Part shown: piece by piece, positions 45,171-53,588 of the stretch
How the letters are laid out: every line of letters begins with the position of its first letter
Position numbering within the stretch: position 1 is the first letter of the stretch
Translations under genes and position numbers: made by a program
Assembly (NCBI RefSeq): GCF_019336435.1
Contig: NZ_JAHWXQ010000002.1
Coordinates: 310,001-374,000, forward strand
Length of the DNA: 64,000 bases
Source: Pontibacter populi
GTDB lineage: Bacteria > Bacteroidota > Bacteroidia > Cytophagales > Hymenobacteraceae
Direction: 5' to 3'
Notes under the pieces: generated by a model
Databases searched by the model: none
What the model saw: only the letters and a program-made list of their open reading frames with translations
What the model was told of the DNA's origin: nothing

Positions 45171-45388
45171 CCGCAGCCTCCTCCCATTTTACCGCCTGTC
45201 GCCCCGGATGCCCCTTCCCGGTAGCTTTCAAAATTCATTTCAAACGTCTGCACCTTGCGGGCACTCAACTGCATTTCTTCTTCGTTCAGATACGACTTCT
45301 GATATGGCTTTACCGTTTCGCAACTGCTCAGCAAGCCAACTATAAGCAGGCCTGCAAAAACAGCTAATGGTTTTAAGTGCGTTTTCAT
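45161..45388 (-). CDS. DUF4266 lipoprotein with possible FMN-attachment motif
   Basis: A 75-residue lipoprotein (LLSSC, Cys23). The middle is KPYQKSYLNEEEMQLSARKV, typical of DUF4266. The C-terminus reads REGASGATGG then KMGGGCGCN. SGAT (61-64) matches the [ST]-G-A-[TS] core where ApbE attaches FMN to a threonine in NqrB/NqrC/RnfG, and an ApbE gene lies directly upstream. Two cysteines (72 and 74) end the protein and could bind metal or receive electrons from thioredoxin. If modified at T64 it would be one of the smallest flavoproteins known to me; the modification is predicted, not shown. The stop codon overlaps the DUF3570 start. Confidence 0.8.
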   Translation of the reverse strand: MKTHLKPLAVFAGLLIVGLLSSCETVKPYQKSYLNEEEMQLSARKVQTFEMNFESYREGASGATGGKMGGGCGCN

Positions 45389-45399
45389 AGTTCAGGGGA

Positions 45400-46461
45400 T
45401 TACGGTTGTGCTTTGGCTGTTTTGTTATTTTTCTCAGGGGATTTCCTGTTCTGATAAAAGTGTAAGCTCAGGTTATCGGAGGCAAGCATTTCATCTTTAT
45501 CCGTTATCAGCAGGCACTCCACTCCTTTCAGTTGATTGATCAGGTATAAGCCGTCTTCCGGGCCAAGTACATAGGTAGCGGTCGCCAGGGCATCGGCCAG
45601 CTCGGCATCAGGGCAGATAATGGTCACGCTCTTTAAACCGGTGGCCGGGTAGCCGGTTCTTGGATCGATGATGTGGCCATAGCGCTTGCCGTCTATTTGG
45701 GCGAACTTTTCGTAATCGCCGGAGGTAACAATCGCTGTTTCGCTGGCCATAAGCCAGCTAAATACTTTCTCTTTTTCTGCAGGGTCAGCAATGCCTACGT
45801 ACCAGGGCTGGCCATCGGGTTGTTTGCCCCAGGTGGTCATGTCGCCTGCCGCATTCACCACACCGGCTTTAATGCCCATTTTACGCATCACATCACGGGC
45901 CCGGTTAGCCGCATAGCCTTTTCCAATAGCACCAAACCCGATCTTCATTTCCGGATCTTCCAGGTATACGCTATAGTTGGCAGGGTTGAGTTTAATGCGC
46001 TGGTACCCGATATGCTTTACAGAGGCAGCCACATCTTCAGGAGCAGGAAGTCGGGTCATGCTGCCATCAAACTTCCATAATTTATAAGCGGCTGCAAACG
46101 AAATATCGAAAGCACCATCAGTAAGCCTGGAAATTTTTATGCTGCGGGAAATGAGGTTGTATAGTTCCGGGTCAACGGAAACGGGCATGGAGCCTGCCGC
46201 GCGGTTTATGGCGCTGGTCTGGCTGGTGGGCTGCCATTCCGAGATCAGGGCTTCGATGCGTTTTATTTCGTTTACCCCGGCGTCTATGGCGTTGTTAGCC
46301 AGTTGCTCGTTTTCCGAAACAGCTACCAGCTCGAAACGTGTACCCATTAAAAGGAGCACCTTCTTGTGCGCTTTGGCAGAAGAAGGTGCTCCTTTTGCTA
46401 TCGCCTGTGTCTGTATCAGCAGCAGGCAAACTATAAAAAACAAGCTCAGGCGATGCAGCAT
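45400..46461 (-). CDS. apbE: FAD:protein FMN transferase (ApbE)
   Basis: A 353-residue ApbE with a signal peptide (FIVCLLLIQTQAIA). Conserved segments include LMGTRFELVA, EWQPTSQTSAINRAAGS, TDGAFDISFAAAYKLWKF, FGAIGKGYAANRARDVMRKMGIKAGVVNAAGDM and the C-terminal ADALATATYVLG magnesium-binding region. ApbE moves FMN from FAD onto a threonine or serine of a target protein outside the cytoplasm. The neighbouring DUF4266 product with SGAT is the obvious target. It follows the thioredoxin-like gene by 15 bases. Confidence 0.93.
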   Translation of the reverse strand: MLHRLSLFFIVCLLLIQTQAIAKGAPSSAKAHKKVLLLMGTRFELVAVSENEQLANNAIDAGVNEIKRIEALISEWQPTSQTSAINRAAGSMPVSVDPELYNLISRSIKISRLTDGAFDISFAAAYKLWKFDGSMTRLPAPEDVAASVKHIGYQRIKLNPANYSVYLEDPEMKIGFGAIGKGYAANRARDVMRKMGIKAGVVNAAGDMTTWGKQPDGQPWYVGIADPAEKEKVFSWLMASETAIVTSGDYEKFAQIDGKRYGHIIDPRTGYPATGLKSVTIICPDAELADALATATYVLGPEDGLYLINQLKGVECLLITDKDEMLASDNLSLHFYQNRKSPEKNNKTAKAQP

Positions 46462-46476
46462 AGGAAATGGTTTATA

Positions 46477-46953
46477 TTAGTGGTGCAACAGTTTGTTCAG
46501 GTGTTGTACGTAAGCTTCAGGCCCCCCGGTTTGGTAGCCGGTCTTCGAAATTACATTTCCATCTTCATCCACCAGAACTACGAGCGGGAATACGCCTTCA
46601 GTGTTGTACTTTTCGGCCAGCTGTTCGTTGTGTTTTACCTGCTCGGCGGGCAACTGGTTTTTCTTAAATCTCGGAAAATCGAGTTCTAACAGCACCAGGT
46701 TATCTTTGGCATATTTTGCAAACGTGTCGGTATTCCATACTTCCTTATTGAGCAGGATACAGGGCTTACACCAGTCCGAGCCGGCAAATACCATTAATAC
46801 AGGTTTGTGTTCTGCTTTTGCCTGCTTCATGGCCGCATTGTACTGGTGCAGCCAGGCCTCGTGTGCGGCTATAGTCTGGGCTTGAGCATGGCTAGCCGTA
46901 GCGAACATCGCAACAAAAAGGAAAACCAGCTGAGAAATACGCTTTTTTAACAT
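46477..46953 (-). CDS. Secreted thioredoxin-family protein
   Basis: About 158 residues from the ATG at 46953, which starts a signal peptide ending SHAQAQ; a longer frame upstream is not supported by that signal. The thioredoxin fold has the redox motif WCKPC (in FAGSDWCKPCILLNKEVW) and the cis-proline-type segment GVFPLVVLVDEDG. It would reduce or isomerise disulfides in the periplasm. It is the first gene of a five-gene operon with ApbE, DUF4266, DUF3570 and PAP2. Confidence 0.9.
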   Translation of the reverse strand: MLKKRISQLVFLFVAMFATASHAQAQTIAAHEAWLHQYNAAMKQAKAEHKPVLMVFAGSDWCKPCILLNKEVWNTDTFAKYAKDNLVLLELDFPRFKKNQLPAEQVKHNEQLAEKYNTEGVFPLVVLVDEDGNVISKTGYQTGGPEAYVQHLNKLLHH

Positions 46954-47330
46954 AGTAGCGAAAATTAATGTGAGGTGTTCAAAGCACAAAAAAGTATTTG
47001 TGCCATGGTATAACAACTTTGGAAACAGTGGTATAAGTTCAAATACGACGTAAGTATGTTTCGCTAAAATGTGCTGATTAAAATTCTAAGAATACAACGT
47101 AATACCAGCTATCTCATTGCGTCTTGGACATTAAAAACTGAACAGCGCAATAGGTGAAGCTAACAGAGGCATTGCCGGTTTCGGTGGAAAATATAACGCT
47201 TGAATTGGAAGAATGGCAGAACACTATTGGGCATCAAAATAGGTTATTGGATTTTTATAGATGGTCCTTTCAAAATATATTTCTAACCCAATGTTATACA
47301 CTTCTGCCTGGCCAACTGTCTACATAGTAT
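46954..47330. other. Gap upstream of the flavin operon
   Basis: No gene recognised. The flavin operon's promoter should lie near 46960-47040; on the minus strand TTTGTGCTTTG fragments occur but no exact TAnnTTTG. The rest is the downstream region of the dioxygenase gene. Confidence 0.35.
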
Positions 47331-48308
47331 CTACTCTTTTTTGAATTCTTGCTTGCTTCTCACCGTGTCAATGGGTCGGATTAATTTCTCTATTTGTGCT
47401 CGTTTTGGTTCTAAAAAGGGAGGCAAAGACAATTTCTCACCCAGCGTTTCATAAGGTTCATCGCCCATAAAACCCGGACCATCCGTCGCAAGCTCAAATA
47501 AAATCTGAGGTGCCACTCTAGTGTATAAGGACTCAAAAAAGTAACGGTTAACATATCCTGATGTAGGTAATCCGAGGCTGCTCATACGCTCTGTCCATTC
47601 GTCTAACACGGCCCGGTCGGCTACCCGAAAAGCTGCATGATGTACCGTACCAAAACCTTGTTGTGCCTGCCGCAGCTCAGGGTTATCTTCAACTATAACC
47701 GAGGCACCGTTTCCTCCTTCACCCATTTCAAATAAATGAAAATTGCCTTCCTTGGCAGTTTCTTTAAATAGCAGCACTTTTTCAAGTATTTCCTTAAAAG
47801 CATCAAAGTTGGCAATGCGCACAAATACTGGCCCTAAACCTGTAATAGCATGTTCCAGCGGAACGGGGCCTTTTTGCCAGGGTGTTCCGGCTTTCACTCC
47901 TTTATCTGACTCATCGGATATCAGTTGGTACTGCTGGTCATCAAAATCGACGAACGAAAGTGTCTTTTTACCGAACTGTTCTTCAATGCCGGAGTGCTTC
48001 ACTTCCAGCCGCTCAAATCGCCTTTCCCAATAATCCAGCGCTGCATTGGTTGGCACCCGGAACGACGTCTTCGAGATCTCATTTGTGCCGTGTATCCCTT
48101 TGGGAATGCCCGGAAAATCAAAGAAGGTCATGTCGGTACCTGCACTTCCCACGTCATCGGCAAAAAACAAATGATAGGTTTGAATATCATCCTGGTTAAC
48201 TGTTTTCTTGACCAGGCGCATACCCAGTATATTGGTGAAAAACGCATAGTTCTTTTCCGCGCTACTGGTTATCGCTGTGACGTGGTGTATTCCTTTTAAT
48301 TGGTTCAT
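47331..48308 (-). CDS. Ring-cleaving dioxygenase of the VOC superfamily
   Basis: A 325-residue protein with two vicinal-oxygen-chelate (glyoxalase-like) units: residues about 1-130 (IHHVTAITSSAEKNYAFFTNILGMRLVKKTVNQDDIQTYHLFFAD) and about 145-290 (GLGPVFVRIANFDAFKEILEKVL ... GTVHHAAFRVADRAVLDEW). Iron-ligand candidates are H9 (IHH), a histidine in VHHAAFRV and E near LYTRVAPQILFELATDGPGF. The layout resembles MhqO/LinE-type extradiol dioxygenases that open aromatic rings such as hydroquinones. The neighbouring SulP gene is 38 bases away on the same strand and may be co-transcribed. Confidence 0.88.
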   Translation of the reverse strand: MNQLKGIHHVTAITSSAEKNYAFFTNILGMRLVKKTVNQDDIQTYHLFFADDVGSAGTDMTFFDFPGIPKGIHGTNEISKTSFRVPTNAALDYWERRFERLEVKHSGIEEQFGKKTLSFVDFDDQQYQLISDESDKGVKAGTPWQKGPVPLEHAITGLGPVFVRIANFDAFKEILEKVLLFKETAKEGNFHLFEMGEGGNGASVIVEDNPELRQAQQGFGTVHHAAFRVADRAVLDEWTERMSSLGLPTSGYVNRYFFESLYTRVAPQILFELATDGPGFMGDEPYETLGEKLSLPPFLEPKRAQIEKLIRPIDTVRSKQEFKKE

Positions 48309-48345
48309 TTTCTATTTCCTCTAAAATTGAGTTCTAAGCTTATTT

Positions 48346-50121
48346 TTACGAGAACACTTTTGTATTTGCAATTTCACCACCTTTAAGCCAATCCTGTGCC
48401 TCCTGAACCGCTTGTATGGTGCTTTTTCCTATGATCTCTTCTTTCTTCAGCAGTTCTATGCCCTCTAAAACTTCAGGGGTAGCCTGCGCCTGAAAGGCGG
48501 CAAAACTGTTCTCTCCTAATTCTGTGATGTAAAACCGGCCCCCTGCCTTTTTGATCTTTTCATAAAAATTCTCGATCACCTCGGTCAGGGTTGCACCAAT
48601 GTTATTCCGGCCCCTCATCTCCAGGATAATGACAGGTCGCCGGGTTTGTGGAGCAATGAGCGGCCATTGGTTTTCCAGGATTCGGGCACCGGCAAAATGC
48701 AGATCACCATCGACCGCAAATATGTGTATGGCCTCACTCTCTATTTCAGCAGGCATGCCTATTTCCTTAAACCAGCTCTCGTTTACAAGCTCCCGTCGGT
48801 GCAGCTTTACCAACCGTGACGATGTCAGGAAATAAAGGGTAAAAGATAGCAGTACACCGATCAGTACCGCGTACTGCACGGGCATAAACAGCGTGACCAG
48901 AAAGGTGCAGATAAGGCCGATTCTGGAAGCCCATCCGGCGTGCCATACCTGCATATTCTCTTCCAGTTTCAGGGAACTTGCCATAGCATAGATCATGATA
49001 GCCGCCAGAACCGGCATGGCAACATTCCCGATCAAAGCAGGCAGCAACAGTACGAGTGCCAGCACCAACAAACCCGAAAAGATGCCTGCCCATCGGCTTC
49101 GAGCCCCGGATACAATGTTTAACGAAGTAGAACCCAATGAACCGCCAACGCCTATGCCACCGAACAGCCCGGAGGTAACATTGGCGATGCCCTGACTGAT
49201 AAAATCTTTGGATGTGTTGGACCGCGACCCATCCGGATTAGGTACGCTCTGGCTTACACCGGCCGCCTGAATCAGGGAGATGAGAGCCATGGATAGTGCA
49301 CCACTGAATAAGGCTGGCTGCAGCAAAGAGAAATCGGGCAGCCGGAAGGGAGGTAATCCATTTGGTATCTCCCCAACATCATGAACAACTTCTACATCAG
49401 CCCATTTCATGAAAAAAATAAAAAGCGAGGGCAGAGCAATGGAAACTATAGCCGTTTTATTGCCTAAGGGCGTTCGGGGCAGCACTAACATAAAAAAGAT
49501 GGTAGCCAGTCCGGGAATGAGCGCGTGCCAGTTGGTTAATTGTATGTTCTGAAACAGATTTATAGTTTGAAGTACCTTATTCCCACCTTCCGCCGGGATA
49601 GCGAAAAGCGTTGGCAACTGGCTTAAGATGGTAAGGATGGAAATGCCCGCCAGAAAGCCCGTCATAACAGAGTGCGAAACAAACCGCACCAGGTTCCCAA
49701 GCTTCAACAGTCCCATCAGAATCATAAGTGCACCTGAGAGAATGACCAGTAAAAGCAGGGCATCTACGCGTTGCGCTTCCGGGTAAGCCTGAGTAAGCTG
49801 ATACAACAGAAAAGCAGCCGCACTGGTGGTGGAAATGATCATCAGTTTTGAGCTGTTGAAGATACCACCAACCAGGCAACCGTAAACCGCTGCAAACAAC
49901 CCCATAATGGGGCTTACCCCAGCCAGCAGGCCACAGGCCATTCCATCCGGTATTTCGTTCATGGCCACCGTAAGTCCGGCATTGGCATCATCCTTCAGCG
50001 TTGATACTTTTGTCTGCTTCTGGCGACTTTCCTCAACGGTGCGTTTGAGCGTTGCCTCCCCCGGAAGCAGGTCTTCCGGAGGCTCTACTGGCTTCTCTCT
50101 GTTTTCCGGTTTTATGTTCAT
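48346..50121 (-). CDS. SulP-family anion transporter with STAS domain, first copy
   Basis: A 591-residue inner-membrane transporter. After about 40 polar residues there are about 12 hydrophobic segments with the SulP hallmarks MNEIPDGMACGLLAGVSPIMGLFAAVYG, VRFVSHSVMTGFLAGISIL, and ASGLFGGIGVGGSLGSTSLN. The C-terminal 110 residues are a STAS domain (EAIHIFAVDGDLHFAGARILENQ ... PVIILEMRGRNNIGATLTEVIENFYEKI). SulP proteins carry sulfate, bicarbonate or dicarboxylates. The paralogue at 53589 has the same length. It lies upstream of the dioxygenase and downstream of the sulfatase, same strand. Confidence 0.9.
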   Translation of the reverse strand: MNIKPENREKPVEPPEDLLPGEATLKRTVEESRQKQTKVSTLKDDANAGLTVAMNEIPDGMACGLLAGVSPIMGLFAAVYGCLVGGIFNSSKLMIISTTSAAAFLLYQLTQAYPEAQRVDALLLLVILSGALMILMGLLKLGNLVRFVSHSVMTGFLAGISILTILSQLPTLFAIPAEGGNKVLQTINLFQNIQLTNWHALIPGLATIFFMLVLPRTPLGNKTAIVSIALPSLFIFFMKWADVEVVHDVGEIPNGLPPFRLPDFSLLQPALFSGALSMALISLIQAAGVSQSVPNPDGSRSNTSKDFISQGIANVTSGLFGGIGVGGSLGSTSLNIVSGARSRWAGIFSGLLVLALVLLLPALIGNVAMPVLAAIMIYAMASSLKLEENMQVWHAGWASRIGLICTFLVTLFMPVQYAVLIGVLLSFTLYFLTSSRLVKLHRRELVNESWFKEIGMPAEIESEAIHIFAVDGDLHFAGARILENQWPLIAPQTRRPVIILEMRGRNNIGATLTEVIENFYEKIKKAGGRFYITELGENSFAAFQAQATPEVLEGIELLKKEEIIGKSTIQAVQEAQDWLKGGEIANTKVFS

Positions 50122-50186
50122 GTATTACAAAACGATGGTGGATAAAGCTGTTATGCGGAAGAAACTCTCAGACATACGCGCTATCG

Positions 50187-51950
50187 TTAATCGCCTAACT
50201 CGGTTGGCTCAATGTTCTTTTTAGATGCTTTCTGCTTCGAAGCATTCTTTTTAGGCGTACCTGCTTTAGGCGCTTTGCCGGTCTTTTTAGCATCTCCACC
50301 GATTCCCGCTTCTGGATTTATCCGGTGCTTCGGATCAAAACGGTAAAATTCTTCAAATCCTAATTTGGCCACTGCTCTCTCCCCGTTTGCTCTGATATAC
50401 CCCACAGAAAGCGCATAGGCATTCCAATCGGCTTTCAGCTCATTGAACTTGTCAGGGAATTGTGCGGCAACATTGTTTTCTTCTTTTAGATCCTCCTTAA
50501 GGTTGAACAAATGCCATTCCTCTCCCTCACCATAGGGCGGCGGCATAAAGATCAGCTTCCAGACACCTTTCATAATGGCCTTGCATTCAGTTATTTCAAA
50601 GCCAAGCACATCAAAAGTATTTCGTACCGGCTGTTTGGTTTCTTCCTGCAGAAAGGGCTTCAGAGAAATTCCGTAAAGTGGCTTTAATCCTTTCTCCTTC
50701 GGATATCTGATATTGGCAAAGTCTAGGATAGTAGGCAGGATGTCGGTAACGTGAAGCACTTCATCGGTAACAATGCCTCGTTTGTGCATTCGCCTGCCCG
50801 ACACAATAAGGGGCGTTTGCGTGCCTCCCTCATAGGTTGTGATCTTGAAGTAAGACAACGGGGTATTGGCCACTTCGGCCCAGGCCCCACCTATGGAAAT
50901 AAACGAGTTGATCCTCCCATAATTTTCCAGGCGGTTATCATACTCCCTGGCAATAGACTCCTTCGTGTTCGGCGCATAAAAGTGAGGTTCCTTTGGGTTT
51001 GCTCCGTTATCGGACAAAAAGAAAATGATGGTATCGTCGAATTTGTTAAGCTCTTTCAGTTTATCGAACAAGCGCCCTAAATTCCAGTCCAGGTTCTGGA
51101 TCATAGCGGCATAGATCTCCATTTTTCTTGATGCCTCTGTCCGTTCCTCCTCCGTCAGCTCGTTCCATTTTTTAAACTCTCCGCTGCCTTCATTTGGGGT
51201 CAAATCATTCGGTACCAAGCCAAGCTCATTCATCCGCTGCAGGCGCTGATCCCGAATCGCATCATAGCCGCCATCATACACACCTTTGTATTTGTCCAGC
51301 CAGTTATCCGGTACATGCAAAGGATCATGGGGTGATGTGAAGGCCAGGTAAGCAAAAAAAGGATCACCGTCGCTCTGTTCGGTGATGTACTGTATCATTT
51401 TATCGGTGTAGTAATCCGAAGAATAAAAATCATCGGGCAGGGTTTCTACTGTTTCTCCGTTTTCCGAGTACTCTGTGTGAGGCTGCTCAAATTCGCTCAG
51501 GGCACGCTGGTCCTTAAAGTGACTGACGCCGCCTCCTAAAAAAGAAAAGGTTCGTTCAAATCCCCTGGAATGGGGCCTGAAACCCTCCAGTTCACCCAGG
51601 TGCCATTTACCAGCCATGTAGGTATGGTAGCCAGCCTCTTTCAGAATTTCAGGAATCGTCAGCACATCTTTGTTCAGGTAGCCTTCGTAGCCAGGCTGCA
51701 TGTATTGGTTGGTAGCATGCGCTGTCGGCATATTACCCAGCCCGGCTTGGTGGTTATCGCAGCCGGAAAGCAACATGGACCGCGTAGGCGCACACAGTGC
51801 AGAAGTGTGAAAATTCCGGAAGCGCGCCCCGTTGTCTGCCAGTTGCTGCAGGTTAGGTGTGCTGATCTCCCCACCAAAAGGCTGGCAGTCAGAATAGCCC
51901 ATATCATCCACTACAATGAGCAGGAAGTTTGGTTGACCTTGTGAACTCAT
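50187..51950 (-). CDS. Arylsulfatase
   Basis: A 587-residue type I sulfatase. The metal-binding VVDDMG (D15, D16) opens the sequence, and the formylglycine site is CAPTR (in ALCAPTRSMLLSG, C53), matching the C-x-P-x-R consensus; a formylglycine-generating enzyme is needed and none is seen here. Further motifs are MAGKWHLGE and FFLSDNGANP (bearing the calcium/metal aspartate). No signal peptide is visible, unusual for surface sulfatases, so it may be cytoplasmic. The C-terminal 35 residues are rich in lysine and alanine, KKTGKAPKAGTPKKNASKQK. It could release sulfate for one of the adjacent SulP carriers, though localisation argues against a simple link. Confidence 0.9.
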   Translation of the reverse strand: MSSQGQPNFLLIVVDDMGYSDCQPFGGEISTPNLQQLADNGARFRNFHTSALCAPTRSMLLSGCDNHQAGLGNMPTAHATNQYMQPGYEGYLNKDVLTIPEILKEAGYHTYMAGKWHLGELEGFRPHSRGFERTFSFLGGGVSHFKDQRALSEFEQPHTEYSENGETVETLPDDFYSSDYYTDKMIQYITEQSDGDPFFAYLAFTSPHDPLHVPDNWLDKYKGVYDGGYDAIRDQRLQRMNELGLVPNDLTPNEGSGEFKKWNELTEEERTEASRKMEIYAAMIQNLDWNLGRLFDKLKELNKFDDTIIFFLSDNGANPKEPHFYAPNTKESIAREYDNRLENYGRINSFISIGGAWAEVANTPLSYFKITTYEGGTQTPLIVSGRRMHKRGIVTDEVLHVTDILPTILDFANIRYPKEKGLKPLYGISLKPFLQEETKQPVRNTFDVLGFEITECKAIMKGVWKLIFMPPPYGEGEEWHLFNLKEDLKEENNVAAQFPDKFNELKADWNAYALSVGYIRANGERAVAKLGFEEFYRFDPKHRINPEAGIGGDAKKTGKAPKAGTPKKNASKQKASKKNIEPTELGD

Positions 51951-52571
51951 ACGATCTTAGATTATAACCCTGATAATACATTCTCCCCTACTTGAAAGCA
52001 TACCTAACAAGCAAAAGGCAATACTATAGCCGCTATCCACTTCGGAATTCTCCAGATAATATCAAAAAAGTGAATGTACAGCTGCGGATGGAGTGGGTGA
52101 TAATTATCCGCAATGAGTGGGTTTAGAGTATTTATTAACTAGTGAGCCAGCAATACCAAATTGTTCTTACATCTGCTTCCTTTTATAACTATAGTTTTAC
52201 TTAGGCAGCTTAGTATTCGGTTGCGCACTGTTAATGTCTATACGAATGAAAGCGATCAACGCTACAGCTCATTACATAAAAAGAGAATAGGATAAAGAAT
52301 TGCCAAGTAAGTAGCTGTATGGGATAAGTAGCTGCAGGTAGATATTGTATTTCATTTCTTTGTAAAACATTCTCCTTTGCGTTACTAAATTGGCTACTAT
52401 TAACCGTCTACCTTTAGGCAGTTCAGTTTCCTCACTTACACGATATTACTATAATGCACATTCGCGCTATTTCCACTAACCCATGATGCGCCTGTACGTT
52501 TACTCTAAACAACTCTTCTTCTATAAAATATGCAGGAACTGCCGGGAATATACACTTAGCCTTTTAACGAT
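51951..52571. other. Divergent gap between sulfatase and symporter genes
   Basis: No gene. The palindrome AACTATAGTT lies at 52187-52196. It holds promoters for both directions, which I could not delimit. Confidence 0.35.
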
Positions 52572-53444
52572 ATGGAAGACTTTCTACCCAGGTTTCTGAA
52601 TATCATTGTACCGGCATTCTCGGTACTGAGTATGCTTTCTGCGGGACTGACCTATACGCTGAAGGAGATTACAGAGCCACTCAAAAACAGAAAAGGGGTT
52701 ATACTAGCCTTAGTAGCCAACTTCATACTGGTTCCGGTTCTCACTATATTTATCATAAAAGTTTTCTCCCTACACTCTACACTGGAGGCAGGCCTTGTAT
52801 TAGCAGCTTGCGGTGCCGGGGCCCCTTTCCTGATCCAACTGGCCGGAATGGCAAAAGTAGATGTAGCCCTCGCAGCTACCTGCTTAATTATACTACTGCC
52901 GGCAACGGCAGTATTTATGCCCCTTGTGGTGCCTATGGCCATACCTGAAGCAAATGTGAGCGCCTGGAGTATTCTGGAACCGCTGCTGCTGACAATGCTA
53001 ATGCCCCTGGCTGCAGGTTTACTGTTAAAGGGAAACTTGCCAGGGTGGGCACAACTGCTACAACCCTGGGCCGCAAAACTATCCGGAATTACCCTTGTCC
53101 TACTGTTCTTAACTTCACTGGTTCTCTACTTTGGAACTGTAATAGACTTATTCGGGTCCGGGGCAATTTTGGCGGCTGTAATATTTGTTCTAGGCTGCTA
53201 TGGCATCGGGTACCTGATCGCCTGGTCGCCGGATATCCGTGACCTGATCGGTCTTGCCACAGCGCAGCGTAACATTGCGGCAGCCACTGTGGTTGCCACA
53301 CTAAGTTTCGAAAGCAGGGGGCCGCTGGTAATGGTTATCATTATTTCCCTTATCAGCATGGCCATCCTGTTCCCACTGGCCTGGTGGCTCGGAAAACGGA
53401 AACAAGACGAAACGATCAATCCCAAAATCAACTATGGAAAATAA
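52572..53444 (+). CDS. Bile acid:sodium symporter-family transporter
   Basis: A 290-residue membrane protein with about nine to ten hydrophobic segments, the usual size of SBF/BASS carriers. Family-like segments are VLSMLSAGLTYTLKEITEPL, GLVLAACGAGAPFLIQLAGMAKVDVALAATCLI and GLATAQRNIAAATVV. Bacterial members move organic anions with sodium. It starts in the divergent gap after the sulfatase and runs toward the second SulP gene, 145 bases away. Substrate unknown. Confidence 0.85.
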   Translation: MEDFLPRFLNIIVPAFSVLSMLSAGLTYTLKEITEPLKNRKGVILALVANFILVPVLTIFIIKVFSLHSTLEAGLVLAACGAGAPFLIQLAGMAKVDVALAATCLIILLPATAVFMPLVVPMAIPEANVSAWSILEPLLLTMLMPLAAGLLLKGNLPGWAQLLQPWAAKLSGITLVLLFLTSLVLYFGTVIDLFGSGAILAAVIFVLGCYGIGYLIAWSPDIRDLIGLATAQRNIAAATVVATLSFESRGPLVMVIIISLISMAILFPLAWWLGKRKQDETINPKINYGK

Positions 53445-53588
53445 CAAATCATCCGTCAGTGAGTATGGCCCGATCCTGTACCCAGGTAAAAGTCACGCGT
53501 TCATAGTACTACGTACTCAGGGAACACTCACTCCACCTATCTTTTGAAACTAAATAAGCAACTAGCGGGTCCTGTAAAACTATAAATT

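Noticed and set aside
48767..49093. Minus-strand cysteine-rich frame inside the first SulP gene
   Set aside because: It is an alternative frame of a clear transporter gene.
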